Below are positions 32,384 through 43,268 of a stretch of 64,000 nucleotides of DNA, in pieces. The position numbers and the translations under genes are program-made. The DNA is taken from assembly GCA_023213395.1 (NCBI GenBank), contig CM041465.1:157487741-157551740 (forward strand), read 5' to 3'. The notes under the pieces are model-generated. The model was not told where the DNA came from. It searched no databases and saw nothing but the letters and a program-made list of their open reading frames with translations. Numbering within the stretch: position 1 is the first letter of the stretch; each line of letters begins with the position of its first letter. The DNA comes from Cycas panzhihuaensis (Eukaryota > Cycadophyta).

Positions 32384-34205
32384 CTATTTTTGTAGTGCTT
32401 GTATTAATTCCTTGGTTTGATTTAATCGTTCTTTCTCCTTTTGAGGTTTAGGGTATTCTGATTGCTTAGTCCTCCTTGTATACACTGCATATGTTAGTAG
32501 TGTTTGTACTTCATCTTTTGCCATTACTCCTACCAGATTGACATTTTTGTTTTGTTGTTTTGGGCAATGGTCATCATCATGGTCACCTGGTTTGCACCAA
32601 CGACATAATGTCGAGACGTTATTTTCTGGGTTGGGACAGTCTCTACTAAAGTGTCCCCACAATTTACACTGGAAGCATTACACGATCGATTGACCTTCAG
32701 AGTCTCGTTGCAATAGTCGTCCTCCACGCCCCCTCTAAGAGGTGGTTTATTCGTCTCCTGTCGAGTAAAGAAGACGTTCCGTTCTTGTCTTCTGCGTGCG
32801 TGGATATTGAATCCACATTCGTCAGTTTGTGATTACTCATTTCGTAGATGTAGCAATACTTGAATCCTTGATTATCTTGACATTCTGACTCCATATGGCC
32901 TTCGGTACGACATTTGACACACCATATATGACATTGTTCTTTAGGTTGATTTTGTGTAAAATCTTTGAACATTCTTATCAAATCTTCCCTTAGAGCCTTC
33001 TATGGAGGATTCTTCTTTTATTTCAGCTTCACTTATCTTTTCTTGGTGCCAAGCTTCTGCTTTCTTTTCGATCTCAAGACTCATAGCTCGGTCTATGGCT
33101 TCTTGATATGATGTAGGAGGGATGACTTGTAGCTTCCTTTTATATTTCAGAAGTAATCCTTCTAAAAAGCATCTCTTTCTCAACCCATCCATTACTTCAC
33201 TTTCCATTTTCTTTATTAAACTTTTTAACTTTGTGTTGTATCTTCTTACTGTTTCCTTGGGTTCTTGCTTTAGATTGTAGATTTGATCCATCACCTCGCT
33301 ATCATCTCGCAACAGTTTGAATTCTTTTTCAAATGTTTCTCGTAAGGAAGACCAATTCTTGAAATGACCTTCTTTGAATTCTTTAAACTAGTCATTTGCG
33401 ACATCCCATAGTGTGGCTGGAAATGATTGTAATCAAATGTCTTTGTCAGTTTAGCCATTGGCCATCCATATTGTCTCGCAGACATTACAATGTCTGGTTG
33501 GATCCTCATCTGCTTTCTTGTTAAAAGTTGGCAGCTTTTGCTTTGCCCCTCCTTTCACTATTGTGGAGGATGTCGCCATTGTCGTTGTTGCGTCCATTGA
33601 TTTTGTTGGTGTTCTTATGTGCTTAAGTTGTTGTATTCTTCGTTGCCGAAATTCGTTTGTAAGCTTCTTCTTTTTCCTACATTTGTAATAGTTTTCAAAT
33701 GTTGCACTTTTTGGTTTTGGGCTGGGCTGTTCTTGATCTTGATCTTTGTATGAGGGCTTGCTCCTTTTCACGTAAACTCAGATGTGCAAACGCTTCCTCG
33801 ATCTCTTTTAAGTCCGCATTTGAACCGTGTTTCTGCTTCCAGGCTTGCTAGACCTCTTGTCCTCTTTCAATTATCAACCAATCGATCTGTGTTAATGTTC
33901 TTGATCCTAGTTGTCTCAACGTACAAAGTCGATCAGATTGTCTAGGTTGTGTTTGTTGGTTCACGTCTTGCTTAAATATGTATGTTGTTTGTTTTGTGTC
34001 GTGCATTAGAACGAAGGTGTTCGACGGTGTTCACGAGCATCACCGGTTCTTGGATGACAATATCATCAAGATATTGCTCGATGATGCCTTTCCGCAACAA
34101 ATAAGGTTTCAACTGAAATATTATTTTGAAATCTTCTTTTGAAAACTGAACGAAGTTTAATTCGCCCAGTGCAGTTTGGTTCCCGTAATGATTACAGATT
34201 GTCAT
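32384..34205 (-). pseudogene. Gag of element D with a zinc-knuckle array
   Basis: Begins close to the PBS (LGELNFVQFSKEDFKIIFQL at 34205-33972), goes on through a basic, Gln-rich part, and has a capsid-like piece YNLKQEPKETVRRYNTKLKS (33312-32941). Three complete CX2CX4HX4C knuckles follow: CVKCRTEGHMESEC (near 32900), CFQCKLWGHFSRDC (near 32650) and CRWCKPGDHDDDHC (near 32590). A fourth is decayed (CYIYEMSNHK). Several frame breaks. Confidence 0.82.
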
Positions 34206-34250
34206 CTGGATCTATCTTGTCTTCCTCATCTTTTCTCTCATTCCTAGGTT

Positions 34251-34263
34251 GGCTATGGCACCA
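34251..34263 (-). promoter_or_regulatory. Primer binding site of element D
   Basis: The minus strand reads TGGTGCCATAGCC two bases after the LTR. It starts with the required TGG but the tRNA is not identified. Confidence 0.7.
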
Positions 34264-34265
34264 GA

Positions 34266-34635
34266 TGTTAACTGTGAATATACGGGTTTGAAATAGGAAG
34301 AGAGGATATTGCAACACGATCAATCCACATATGCTCAACACTATGTACACAATATATATATATATCACAGCACAACATATAAAGAAGCACAACACAATAT
34401 GCACAATATCAATTATATTATATCAAAACTGGATGTACAAAAGCCAGATGTGATCATTCCAAGCAAACTCAGAACCATCCGCTAGGATCAGGATGCGCCA
34501 CATCGCATACCCCACATTTGCCGACATTACATATATACACAAATCCAAACCGACATATGTCGTTTAGTAACTAACTATAACTAATTCGAAACTAATTCCT
34601 TTTGATGACATAATTAACAAAATTGATGCCTAACA
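34266..34635 (-). repeat. 5' LTR of element D
   Basis: 370 bp with the same termini as 15715-16117 and high identity outside the AT run. Confidence 0.93.
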
Positions 34636-34640
34636 ATTTT

Positions 34641-36703
34641 GAAGATCTCCAACATGGTTGGGAGCATTGTTCCTAGACTCAATAGCCATCTTCACAAGCT
34701 GATATAAAATTGAAGTATTTGTAGATTGAAGGACTGGGTTTTATTTCTCAAGTTGAGATTATGAGTAATTTCTAAAGGATTGGGTTGTATATCCCTAGAG
34801 TTTTCATTGATGTTTTTATCATATAACAAATGCACATTTTAGTTGCCATTCCAAAAGAATTCTTTTGGTTTAGGTGAGGCATGGCTCTGATAAGTGGGTT
34901 CTAGGAAGGGATGATGGATTTTTTATGGCTTGATGGAGAAGAAGATGAAGATACTATCAATCTACAAGATTGAATCTGTCAAATTGCGGATTCACTTGGT
35001 TATTTTGGCAAAGACTCGAGAAAGGATTACTGTGACTGCTTCATATTTGAATGATGATGCATATGATTGGTGAGAGGACAAAGAACCTAAATATTTTTGA
35101 AACAAATGATGGCAATACCAACTATGTGGTCCCTAGAGCCTGGTAGATTTCAGACTATAGATATTTTCAAAATGTGCTTACACATGAAGCTATATGGCTT
35201 ATGTAACTAATAATAATTAACTTTATTTCCATTTACTAAGGGTATGTTTGAATATGCGTAACTTTCTGCCCTTACTAATTATTTATTAATATTTTGATGT
35301 AATAATCACCTAATTGTTATTATCATATTTAATTTGTTACTCACTGAAGAGGGGTCCATTACAAGCCTTCTCTCCGTAAAATGCCTGGTTGTCAGAGCAT
35401 AGCTAAAACCAGGACTATCTCTTCTAGTCAACATGCCATTGTCTGTAACCACAATATTTGAGTGCTGAATATCATGAACCCACATCATGCACTTATCAAG
35501 AGATCGTATGTACAAGTCATATGTATGTGACACATAGTATTGGTTGCTTTTGAATTGCCACATGGTTCCTTCTTACAGCTATGCAACAACTTTGATATGG
35601 CATGTTGCTTTGAGATCTTATGGCTTGGACTAAAGCTTCCCTTTCCTCTGACATATCCCATAGTTGTTTTTGCGTGTTCAATTGTGACCCCTTTGGGTTC
35701 CTTAACTTTTGTGTTTCAACATTTTCTTTTGTTTTACTTTTTGTTCAACTTCTACTAGTAGAGGTGATGCCTCGTCTTGCTTAGTCATAGATTTTTCAAA
35801 CACATTATGGAGGGGGATCTGGGGGACCTGATCACGTTAGCCTTTAATGCAAAAATTCAAATTTAAAGTTAAACTATGGTAAAAATGAAATTGATCATTT
35901 ATGTCAAAACAAATGGGGTCTTGGGTATATATTCTAAGTTTAGGTACCCTTTCACCCTTTTAAAGTTCCTTTTAGATTAGTTATTACCCTTTTGCTATTA
36001 CTAATAATATTCTAGCCTTCTAATGAATATTTAAGAGTTTTATGACCTATTAATCCCTTATTATTTAGGTTTATAGCATCAGTCACCGGTTCTTTCTTAC
36101 CATTTCTTGGATTAACAGCATAGACCCATCTCCGAATCTTCAAGTTCATTTCTTCCTCTGATCTATCCCATTAAACTGACTCTCTTAGGGTTTCTAACTC
36201 TGATCCTCCCACTTTCTTACTAAATTCCTATAAAGACTTAATACTCTCCTGTCCCCATCATGATTTAGTTCTCACTCTCTGCCTCAAGCGCCAACATATG
36301 CATTGGCTTCTTTCATCCATGGCCTTCCCAATATTATTGAAAAATTCTCAGTATATGTATGATTGAATTGATAATTTGTGGCTCTGTTGAAGGGGTTCCA
36401 AGTTTTATTTTGCAATTCTGATCTATTTTTCCTGTGAACTTATAATTATGATATTATCTGTGGCTTCTAATCTATCATTTGTTTTTGTGCTCTTGCTCTC
36501 CCTTCTGTGACTTTTTGGGAGTTGCATTTCTTTCACATTTTCATCGTAGTATTGTTTGAATTCTTTGTTAGGGTTAAATTTAATTGTGTGGCTGTTTCTT
36601 GTCTCTAATTATTGTATGTGCTGTTTTTTAAAAAGTGGGGGAGGAGGGTTTGCTGGGAGTGTTTCAGAGAACTTATGTTTAAGTTGTTCTGCACTCTTTG
36701 CAG
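34641..36703 (+). other. Host DNA, presumably intron upstream of the proteasome exons
   Basis: Low-complexity and AT-rich. A short trace near 34940-35060 (DDAYDW after a run of open codons) recalls a gypsy gag but is too worn to call. The last 20 bases (ttctgcactctttgcag) form a polypyrimidine tract and AG acceptor for the exon at 36704. I found no upstream exon of the gene here. Confidence 0.5.
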
Positions 36704-36817
36704 GAGCCAAGCAGTGTGGAGAAAATTATGGAGATTGATGAACATATTGGGTGTGCCATGAGTGGATTGATAGCTGATGCTCGCACCCTTGTCGAACATG
36801 CACGCGTTGAAACTCAG
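36704..36817 (+). CDS. PAE1: Proteasome subunit alpha type-5, internal exon (38 codons)
   Basis: Reads [38 protein letters not shown] without a stop. This is the highly conserved segment of the 20S proteasome alpha-5 subunit (PSMA5; PAE1/PAE2 in Arabidopsis), part of the outer alpha ring of the proteolytic core in cytosol and nucleus. It is preceded by a perfect acceptor (tttgcag) and followed by a GT donor. Both ends are in codon phase 0 and the next exon continues the protein in register. Near-identity to other plants and clean splice sites argue for a real gene, but neither terminus of the protein is in the window. Confidence 0.92.
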
Positions 36818-36909
36818 GTTCAATACAGCTGCTATTTTGAGAGTTTTATGTCAGAGGGAAGTCTGATGCAACACCTCGTCTTTCTTATATTAAAATGTAT
36901 TTGTTGCAG
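36818..36909 (+). other. 92-bp intron between the two proteasome exons
   Basis: Begins GTTCAATACAG, ends ATTTGTTGCAG. AT-rich with a normal acceptor. Its small size contrasts with the flanking introns, which contain the transposons if the gene is whole. Confidence 0.88.
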
Positions 36910-37011
36910 AATCATAGGTTCTCCTATGGCGAACCAATGACTGTTGAGTCTACGACCCAAGCTTTGTGTGATCTTGCACTTCGCTTTGGAGAAGGCGATG
37001 AAGAATCCATG
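36910..37011 (+). CDS. PAE1: Proteasome subunit alpha type-5, next internal exon (34 codons)
   Basis: Reads [20 protein letters not shown], then [14 protein letters not shown], directly continuing the previous exon. It ends in phase 0 at ATG|GTATTT, a GT donor. In known plant proteins SRPFGVSLLIAG comes next; I did not find that exon downstream. The GDEE where Arabidopsis has GEEE is a conservative change. The gene runs on the plus strand, opposite to elements A, D and F. Confidence 0.92.
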
Positions 37012-37881
37012 GTATTTAAACTGGCTATTTCAAATCATTGAAAAACTAATGTGTATCTCGTGGACATTGGTGACTATTATAGAATCAAATTCACATCTTT
37101 AATGTTTTATTGAGCTATTCTTGTTGTGATTAGAAATGCATTATTCTCTGTTTTTTATTTCCCTCCCCCCTCCACCCCATCTTTGTCTCTTTTTTCCAAG
37201 CCAACCATCTGGATTGGCTAGGCCTTTTAAATTTACAGAGAATGATCTGGTTTGAAGCCCAAGAGAGACACTAATTGCCAGAAGTAATATGCATGACTGA
37301 GCAAGCATGGCTGCATTTTCCAGGGCAAGTGTGTAATCCTGGTTTAGCTGGGAAAGGTCATCTGCCATCATCACTTGATCAATAACTTTAAGATGAAAAA
37401 TTACACTTGATTGTGTGGCGACAGTGGAGAAAATACTATGCAACTAGAAGAATGAAAAATACAGGAACCACAATAAAAGAATAAGAATAAAACAACCAAG
37501 TCATGTATTTATCTTGTAAGGCCAACAGGAACAGTTCCCATCATTATGATCATCTAGAGACTAACTGCATGCAACCTCCATTTGGAGTTTATAAGAAAAT
37601 GCCCATTGTCGTGCATCTTGCACAATGTTCTGTTTATATTTTCTCACCTTTGATTTGAGATATGTCTAGCTGTACAGGGTAACTATGTATTTGAAATATT
37701 GTCAGCTTTGAAAAATGAAAATATGACAAGGTAGAGATTCTTTAAGCGGACAAAAGTTGTATCCCATAATAACAACAGGGTAGACCTGCAAATAACAGTA
37801 AGAAGCTTGCAAGGACCTCTGTATTGATTGTAAATTTGGGCAAATTCAAGGTTAATTGAGCTGCTTGGAGGATGCTGAAAA
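37012..37881 (+). other. Host DNA after the proteasome exons, presumably intron
   Basis: No further exon recognised. A CT-rich run at 37160-37200 and a 100-codon minus-strand frame across 37141-37443 are present, but the frame has no recognisable domain and is probably chance. Confidence 0.5.
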
Positions 37882-38312
37882 TGTTAGAACCTTTATGTTA
37901 TAATGTTACGTATTATGTAAAGTTACTTTATCACTTAATGTGATAAAGTACACACACACCTTTCTCTAGTGTGTGTGATGTACACACACCTTTAACTTAT
38001 GGGTCAATGGACCCTTCACCTTTGTATTTGCAAATTTGCACATTTATATGCACGATGGACGTGTCCTTGCAAAGTGCTTATGTGCATGTTTGACACTTGT
38101 CAAACACGCAACACTGTAAAGGGCATCCTTCTCACCTATATATTGAGACCATTTTCTCATGTATAGAGAAGAGAGTATGAGATGTATTGTTAGCTGTTCA
38201 TTTGAATACGAGTTAATCTTGATTGGAGCTAGGATTAATTCCTCCTCCTTGATTGTTAGTGTTCTTATTTGCTTGTTTAGTTGCTGTTATTGTTGATGCT
38301 AATCATCTAACC
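37882..38312 (+). mobile_element. Diverged solo LTR of the copia A/B/C family
   Basis: Starts TGTTAGAACCTTTATG and follows the family pattern: a worn palindrome ('ttatcacttaatgtgataa' at about 37929), 'gggtcaatggaccc', 'gtttgacacttgtcaaac', 'atatattgagacc' and 'aattcctcctcctt'. No internal sequence or partner LTR follows. The 3' edge is uncertain and I see no target duplication, so it is old. It resembles the fragment at 1-215 more than the younger LTRs. Confidence 0.75.
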
Positions 38313-38449
38313 CTTGTCCTTTATTCTCCCCATATGATCTATTTTCTCATAGAAAATTAGTTGCATGGAAGATAAATAGTACTTGCCAGGGATTACAATC
38401 ACAAAAAAGTGTTCGAGGAGAGAAACTAACATCAAATTGATCCAACGGT

Positions 38450-38614
38450 TGTTAAACCTTATGTTTAAATGTTAAGTTAATGTACTTTTATTTTTCATGT
38501 AATATATGCACTTTTTACTTTAGGGGTGACTTATCACTTAAGTGATAAAGTGCACACCCACATTCTTTCTAGTGACACAACGTTGTCACTAAAGGGTCAA
38601 ATGGACCCTCCATG
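38450..38614 (+). repeat. Truncated 5' LTR of element C
   Basis: Matches 43269-43430 from TGTTAAACCTTATG through the palindrome (38531-38548) to 'aatggaccctc', then diverges. The missing part includes the hairpin repeats, the probable transcription start and the PBS. Confidence 0.88.
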
Positions 38615-40351
38615 CTGCTCCTCACCGCCCAACAAGATCCTTGCTCTCATTTGCCGGTCGGCTCGGCTCTCCTGCCCTTTCACACAATTACATCCGGCAT
38701 CTTCGAAGCGCCAACTCGGCGGTATTCCACCAAGACTCCACTGTCCTCTCACTGCCAACTCAGCAGAAGAATGACAACTCAAGGCCTGATCCTCCACCGG
38801 TGTCATCGCCACTTCACGCCCGGCTCGGCTCTGGGGCCGGCCTGATCCGGCGTGATTACCGCCAACTCGGCGGCATTCCTTACTGCGAGTCACTATCCGG
38901 CTCACATATTGGGCCCGGTCGGATTGATTACCGCCAACTCGGCGGCATTCCTTCATCACGAGTCGCGATCGATCTCACTGCCTAAGCATTCCTCGGTGAG
39001 TCGACCTTGTTCGACTCAACAAGCGATCTTTGATCAAAGATGCCAAATCGTAAGCATCCGCTCTTTTCAAGCACACGGTATTGTCCTCAAGCCGCCAACT
39101 CGGTTGTCTTCAAAGTGCCAAGTCAAGACACCTTTATTGCCACTGTTCATCATCGCCACCACACAACGGTTGGGCATCGACAAGATTCATTGCACCGCCA
39201 CGGCAGTGCAAGTGCACCGCCTCTGCCCAGTGGAAAATCAAATCTCTTTTTAGCATATTTTGATCAATATGCTCATGTGAATTAATTTTTTAAGGCTTTA
39301 AGAGAATTTTTTTTAAATTTCTCAAGGGGGGAATTTCTAAAAGACATTAAGTCTTTATAGTTGGGCTTACTTAAATTTTTTTTTTGGCAGTCTTGATTCT
39401 CAGAAGTACTTTTGTACTTACTGTTTTTAAGCTCTTTTAGCACACTTTCTTGCTATTGAAGCATCATTGAGCTTAATTAATGTAATCAAAAGGAATATTT
39501 ACATTGTAAAGGTGAAGAAAATTACCACCTAACTTCAGTTTTTGGCACCTTGCATGGTGACCTTGGCCTTCTTCAATTCAAAAAAGAAGGTTCATTGTGA
39601 AACTTAATAAAATCACAATTTTCTTGTTGGATTGTTGAGACATTTTAAGTCTCAACAATTTCAAGTGGAGTTTGTGTTGGCCTTTGGAGCATTTCTTGAG
39701 TACACTTTTCTTGTGACTTCATCACTTCATCAGATTTTGAAGGTTGAAAGGAACCCTCTTTTGCTGTCATCAAAGGTTCCTTACATCATTTTCTTTTAAG
39801 TACTCAAAGTACTTTATCATTGTACTCAAGCATACATAGCACCTCACTTGGATCATAAAGCACTTGAAATCTGTTTTGTGCTCATTCTTTGTAAGCCCAA
39901 AGGCATAAAAAAATCCAAGTAAGAAGATTCACTTAGACTTGTTTAAAAGTGAATTTAAAATCTGTTGGGGAGGCTCGAAAAAGGTCCAAACCTTGCCTCT
40001 AAATTAACCTTAAGCTTGGTGCATTCCCTAGGGGACCAACCGACTGCAGTCGGTCAAGGCACGACAATTAAGGTTGCTTGAGGAAAGGAGGTTCGAAAAG
40101 GGTGTTATTGGGGGTGAATCCTGTGGAAAGCATGGTACGTCCATGCAGATCAACCCTACCTGCCTTGTCCTAGATTTAACTTGGTCCTCCACCTCAATAA
40201 CCAGAATCCTCCACCTCTCTTCACCCCACCGGTTGTTGGATCTTATTGTAAGATCAGGACTAGTGGTGTTGTTTGAGGGTGGGTCTTAAGCGACGAAGCT
40301 TTTGAAGTTTCCAAGTTATCTGCTAGCTTCAAGTGTTACTCAAGTGGAAAG
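38615..40351 (+). other. Leader of element C with repeated GCCAACTC hairpins
   Basis: Contains CCGCCAACTCGGCGG or close variants at 38709-38722, 38754-38764, 38859-38873, 38931-38945 and 39092-39103. The full form can fold as a 5-bp stem (CCGCC/GGCGG) with an AACTC loop. The gag-proximal part (39990-40200) is the block shared with A and B. Several overlapping frames of 60 to 133 codons occur in the GC-rich part, but none resembles a protein. Confidence 0.75.
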
Positions 40352-41254
40352 ATGGCTACCATACATATGCTTAATGCTTGTACCATAAGGCTAACGGGGC
40401 AATCAAATTATCAAGAATGGAAAAGAATCACAAAAATCTCTTGATAATGAATGAGTTACGGGGATATGTTTGGAAGAATCCCCAATCCTACACTTGTGGT
40501 TAATAATAATCAACCTGCACCTATGGATGTTGGACTTGTTGCTGCATGGGAGGCCAAAGACGAAATTGCTTTGGCTTTCATTCGTATGGTTGTGGACATA
40601 CATGTGGACCAAAATATTTCTTCTGCACTATCTTCTAAAGAAGCATGGGACACCTTGTCCTCTTTGTATGAAAGGCGAGATGAAGCTCGCATTTTGATGA
40701 TAAAAGCTAAATTGCACTCCATCAAATTTGTAAAGCCGATGTCGGCATTCTTGTCCTCCATTAAGGAGGTTTGTAATGAATTAACTACTTTAGGTAGTTC
40801 AGCCACAAGAGATGAAATCATAGCCTCCATCACAAAAGCATTACCAAAGGACTACAACGACTTTATATCATCAACTACACGAGATGGTTCACTAAGGGGG
40901 ATGACATTCAATCAACTCGAAAGCTTATTGCTTCAAGAAGAACAAATTTATGCTAAGGATAATGAAGAACCATCTACAACAGGTGCTTTCACAATAAGGG
41001 CAAAGACATATCAAAAATCCAAAACTGCATTCACAAAGCAGTTTGGAAATATGAACATTGGATCTTCCAAGTCCAATGTAGTATGCCATTATTGTGGCAA
41101 ACCTGGCCACATTGCACCTGAGTGCAGAAAGAAGCAAGCGGATTTTCGAAGACAGCAGCAGCAGCAGCCACAGGGTCAAAGACAGCAGCAGCAGCAGTCA
41201 CAGGGTCAAAGTCAGCAGCAGCCACAGGGTCAAAGCCAACTATCAGCCATTTGA
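40352..41254 (+). pseudogene. Gag of element C, one frameshift
   Basis: The start ATG at 40352 reads MATIHMLNACTIRLTGQSN; the frame breaks near 40440. From 40451 it is open for 267 codons: VAAWEAKDEIALAFIRMVVD, EAWDTLSSLYERRDEARILM, KPMSAFLSSIKEVCNELTTL, ITKALPKDYNDFISSTTRDG, QLESLLLQEEQIYAKDNEEP and a complete knuckle CHYCGKPGHIAPEC. It ends in a Gln-rich tail. Repairing one indel would match the gag of B closely, which shows recent decay. Confidence 0.88.
41151..41240 (+). repeat. Glutamine-coding tandem repeat at the gag/integrase deletion junction
   Basis: Units of about 27 to 30 bp built from (CAG)n and CCACAGGGTCAAAG are repeated three times. Coding in gag frame as Q5-PQGQR-type units. 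The deleted pol segment ends exactly here, so the repeat may have mediated the deletion. Confidence 0.85.
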
Positions 41255-41640
41255 GGACATTCGGATGTACTGCGTATATGCACATACCAGATCAACAAAG
41301 AACAAAGTTGGACAAACATAGCCTCAAATACATCTTTGTAGGATATGCAATCCATAGCAAAGCCTACAAGTTGTATGATCCAGTTGGGAGAAAAATGCAT
41401 CTCTCAAGAGATGTAATCTTTGTTGAGGATGATCAAAAAGAGTTGGATATGGCATCAACCCAACCCCCCATTGACAAAGGGAAAAGAATTGTTGAGGACT
41501 TCCCTTCCCTCAATCTTACACACCATGTTCTTCATCCGCACCTTCCATGCCATCTACTTCATCTTCATTTGCTCCACTTGAACCTTCCACTTCATCTTAC
41601 GCTACTCCTACACTTAGACCGAAGATATTGAGGTTCATGC
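41241..41640 (+). pseudogene. C-terminal end of integrase, element C
   Basis: In the frame open from 41122 to 41631: PTISHLRTFGCTAYMHIPDQ, TKLDKHSLKYIFVGYAIHSK, AYKLYDPVGRKMHLSRDVIF and DDQKELDMASTQPPIDKGKR. It corresponds to A at 10549-10046. The integrase HHCC and catalytic core that should precede it are absent. Confidence 0.85.
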
Positions 41641-41686
41641 CACATCATTTCGAAGTTACCTAAGTGGTACACTCAAGCAGTGCAGG

Positions 41687-43250
41687 ATGGTCATATCATT
41701 GAAGGAAACATCCATCAAAGTATCAAGAAGAAACAAACTTTGCACTTATGGTCAAGTGCTTTCTATTGATGAGCCTACTACCTTTGCAGAGGCTTCACAA
41801 AGTGATAGTTGGAAAGCTGCGATGGATGAGGAGTTTCAATCCATTCACAAGAATGGTACTTGGGACTTGGTCGAATTGCCTCCACACAAACAGGCAATCA
41901 GTTGTAAATGGGTCTACAAGACCAAATTCCATTCTGATGGGACACTCAAGCGACATAAAGCAAGATTTGTAGCAAAGGGGTTTAAACAAAAAGAAGGAAT
42001 TGATTACGAGGAGACCTTTGCACCTGTAGCAAACATGAACACCATCAGACTTCTCTTGGCCTTAGCTGCACAATGCAAATGGGTCAGATATCGATGGACG
42101 TGAAGAGCGCCTTCCTCAACGACGATCTTCAAGAGGAGGTATACTTGGAGCAACCTCCTGGTTACAAGGAACAAGGCAAGGAGCATTTGGTATGTCGCCT
42201 CAAGAAGGCTTTGTATGGCTTGAAGCAAGCTCCTAGGGCATGGTACGCAAAAATCGATGAATACTTTTTGAGACATGGGTTTCATCGATCCACATCTGAT
42301 CCAAACTTGTACATCAAACATGAACATCACCATGTCATTTATATTGCCTTGTATGTAGATGACTTAGTGATCATGGGTGACGACACTAAGCTCATCAATG
42401 TTCTCCAAAATGATTTGAAGAGAAGTTTTGAGATGACTGATCTTGGACTTCTCCATTATTTTCTAGGCTTTGAGGTATGGCAGCAGCCACGCTATATCTT
42501 CATTTCCCAAGCAAAATATTCTTGGGACATCTTGCAGATTCAGATGCACGATCGCAAGACAGGCGCCACACCCATGGAGAACGACCAAGCTTTCTCTTAA
42601 TGAGGAAGTCAACCACAGATTCCACTCTTTATCGACAGTTGATTGGTAGCTTGATTTATCTCACCAACACTGCCCGACATCTCATTTGCAGCTGGAATTT
42701 GCTCGCTTCATGTCTCATCCCAATCAAGCATTGGCAGTAGCAAAACGCATACTCAAGTATATCAAAGGAACATTGCGGCTTGGACTTGAGTATGTACATA
42801 AGGAGAACTTCACTTTGGAGGGTTCTCTCGATTCGATTAGGCGGATGCCAGATAGCAGGAAATCTACCTCGGTTCTTGCTTTTACCCTTGGTTCAAGAAA
42901 TTGTTTCATGGAGTTGCAAGAAGCAACCAAATGTTACCTTGTCCTCCACCGAGAATACAAAGTCGCAGCAGCCTTGTGAGGCTATCCGCTCGACAGATTC
43001 TTGGTGAGCTTGATTTCAGCAGAAGCACCGACCCTTCATTGTGACAATCGAGTGTCCTCAAGCTAACTAAGAATCCGCCTTTCATGCACGGACAAACACA
43101 TCGAGGTTCACCATCACTTCATCGAGAACATGTTCGTAATGGTGAGATCAACCTCGAGACTCTACAGAGGAGCATAATGACATCTTTACCAAACCTCTTG
43201 GTAGAGAAAAGTTTGTAAAATTCAGAGATGGTCTTGGTGTCCGACTTAAC
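41687..43250 (+). pseudogene. Reverse transcriptase and RNase H of element C
   Basis: The RT start ([54 protein letters not shown]) is open from 41687 to 42103. After a frameshift at about 42080 it continues open to 42600 with MDVKSAFLNDDLQEEVYLEQ, KKALYGLKQAPRAWYAKIDE, ALYVDDLVIMGDD (catalytic YVDD) and EMTDLGLLHYFLGFEV. RNase H follows in pieces (RMPDSRKSTSVLAFTLGS, HIEVHHHFIENM-type block) and ends near FVKFRDGLGVRLNIVNVRG before the polypurine tract. Confidence 0.88.
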
Positions 43251-43253
43251 ATT

Positions 43254-43268
43254 GTAAATGTAAGGGGG
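43254..43268 (+). promoter_or_regulatory. Polypurine tract of element C
   Basis: GTAAATGTAAGGGGG ends directly at the 3' LTR start, matching the tract of element A on the opposite strand. Confidence 0.85.

Larger units (their letters stand above)
15715..34635 (-). mobile_element. Gypsy element D, minus strand, hosting nested elements E and B
   Basis: LTRs at 15715-16117 and 34266-34635 are flanked by the target duplication ATTTT (15710-15714, 34636-34640). After removing E and B the element is about 9 kb. Right to left it has PBS, gag with a run of zinc knuckles, protease, RT, RNase H, integrase, a repeat spacer, an extra 3' coding region and a polypurine tract. RT before integrase defines Ty3/gypsy. 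The RT motif FLDDWSIYG resembles the FxDDFSVYG form usual in the Athila/Tat branch, which also carries extra ORFs. Confidence 0.92.

Noticed and set aside
34930-35090. Gypsy gag remnant in host DNA (DDAYDW)
   Set aside because: The similarity is limited to a few residues and there is no adjoining element sequence.
37141-37443. 100-codon minus-strand frame after the proteasome exons
   Set aside because: No recognisable domain, no splice or codon pattern, and it overlaps a CT-rich run. The window has many chance frames of this length.
38526-39285. Overlapping plus- and minus-strand frames of 60-133 codons in the C leader
   Set aside because: Stop codons are scarce in this GC-rich repeat zone, several frames overlap, and none is kept in the leaders of A or B.
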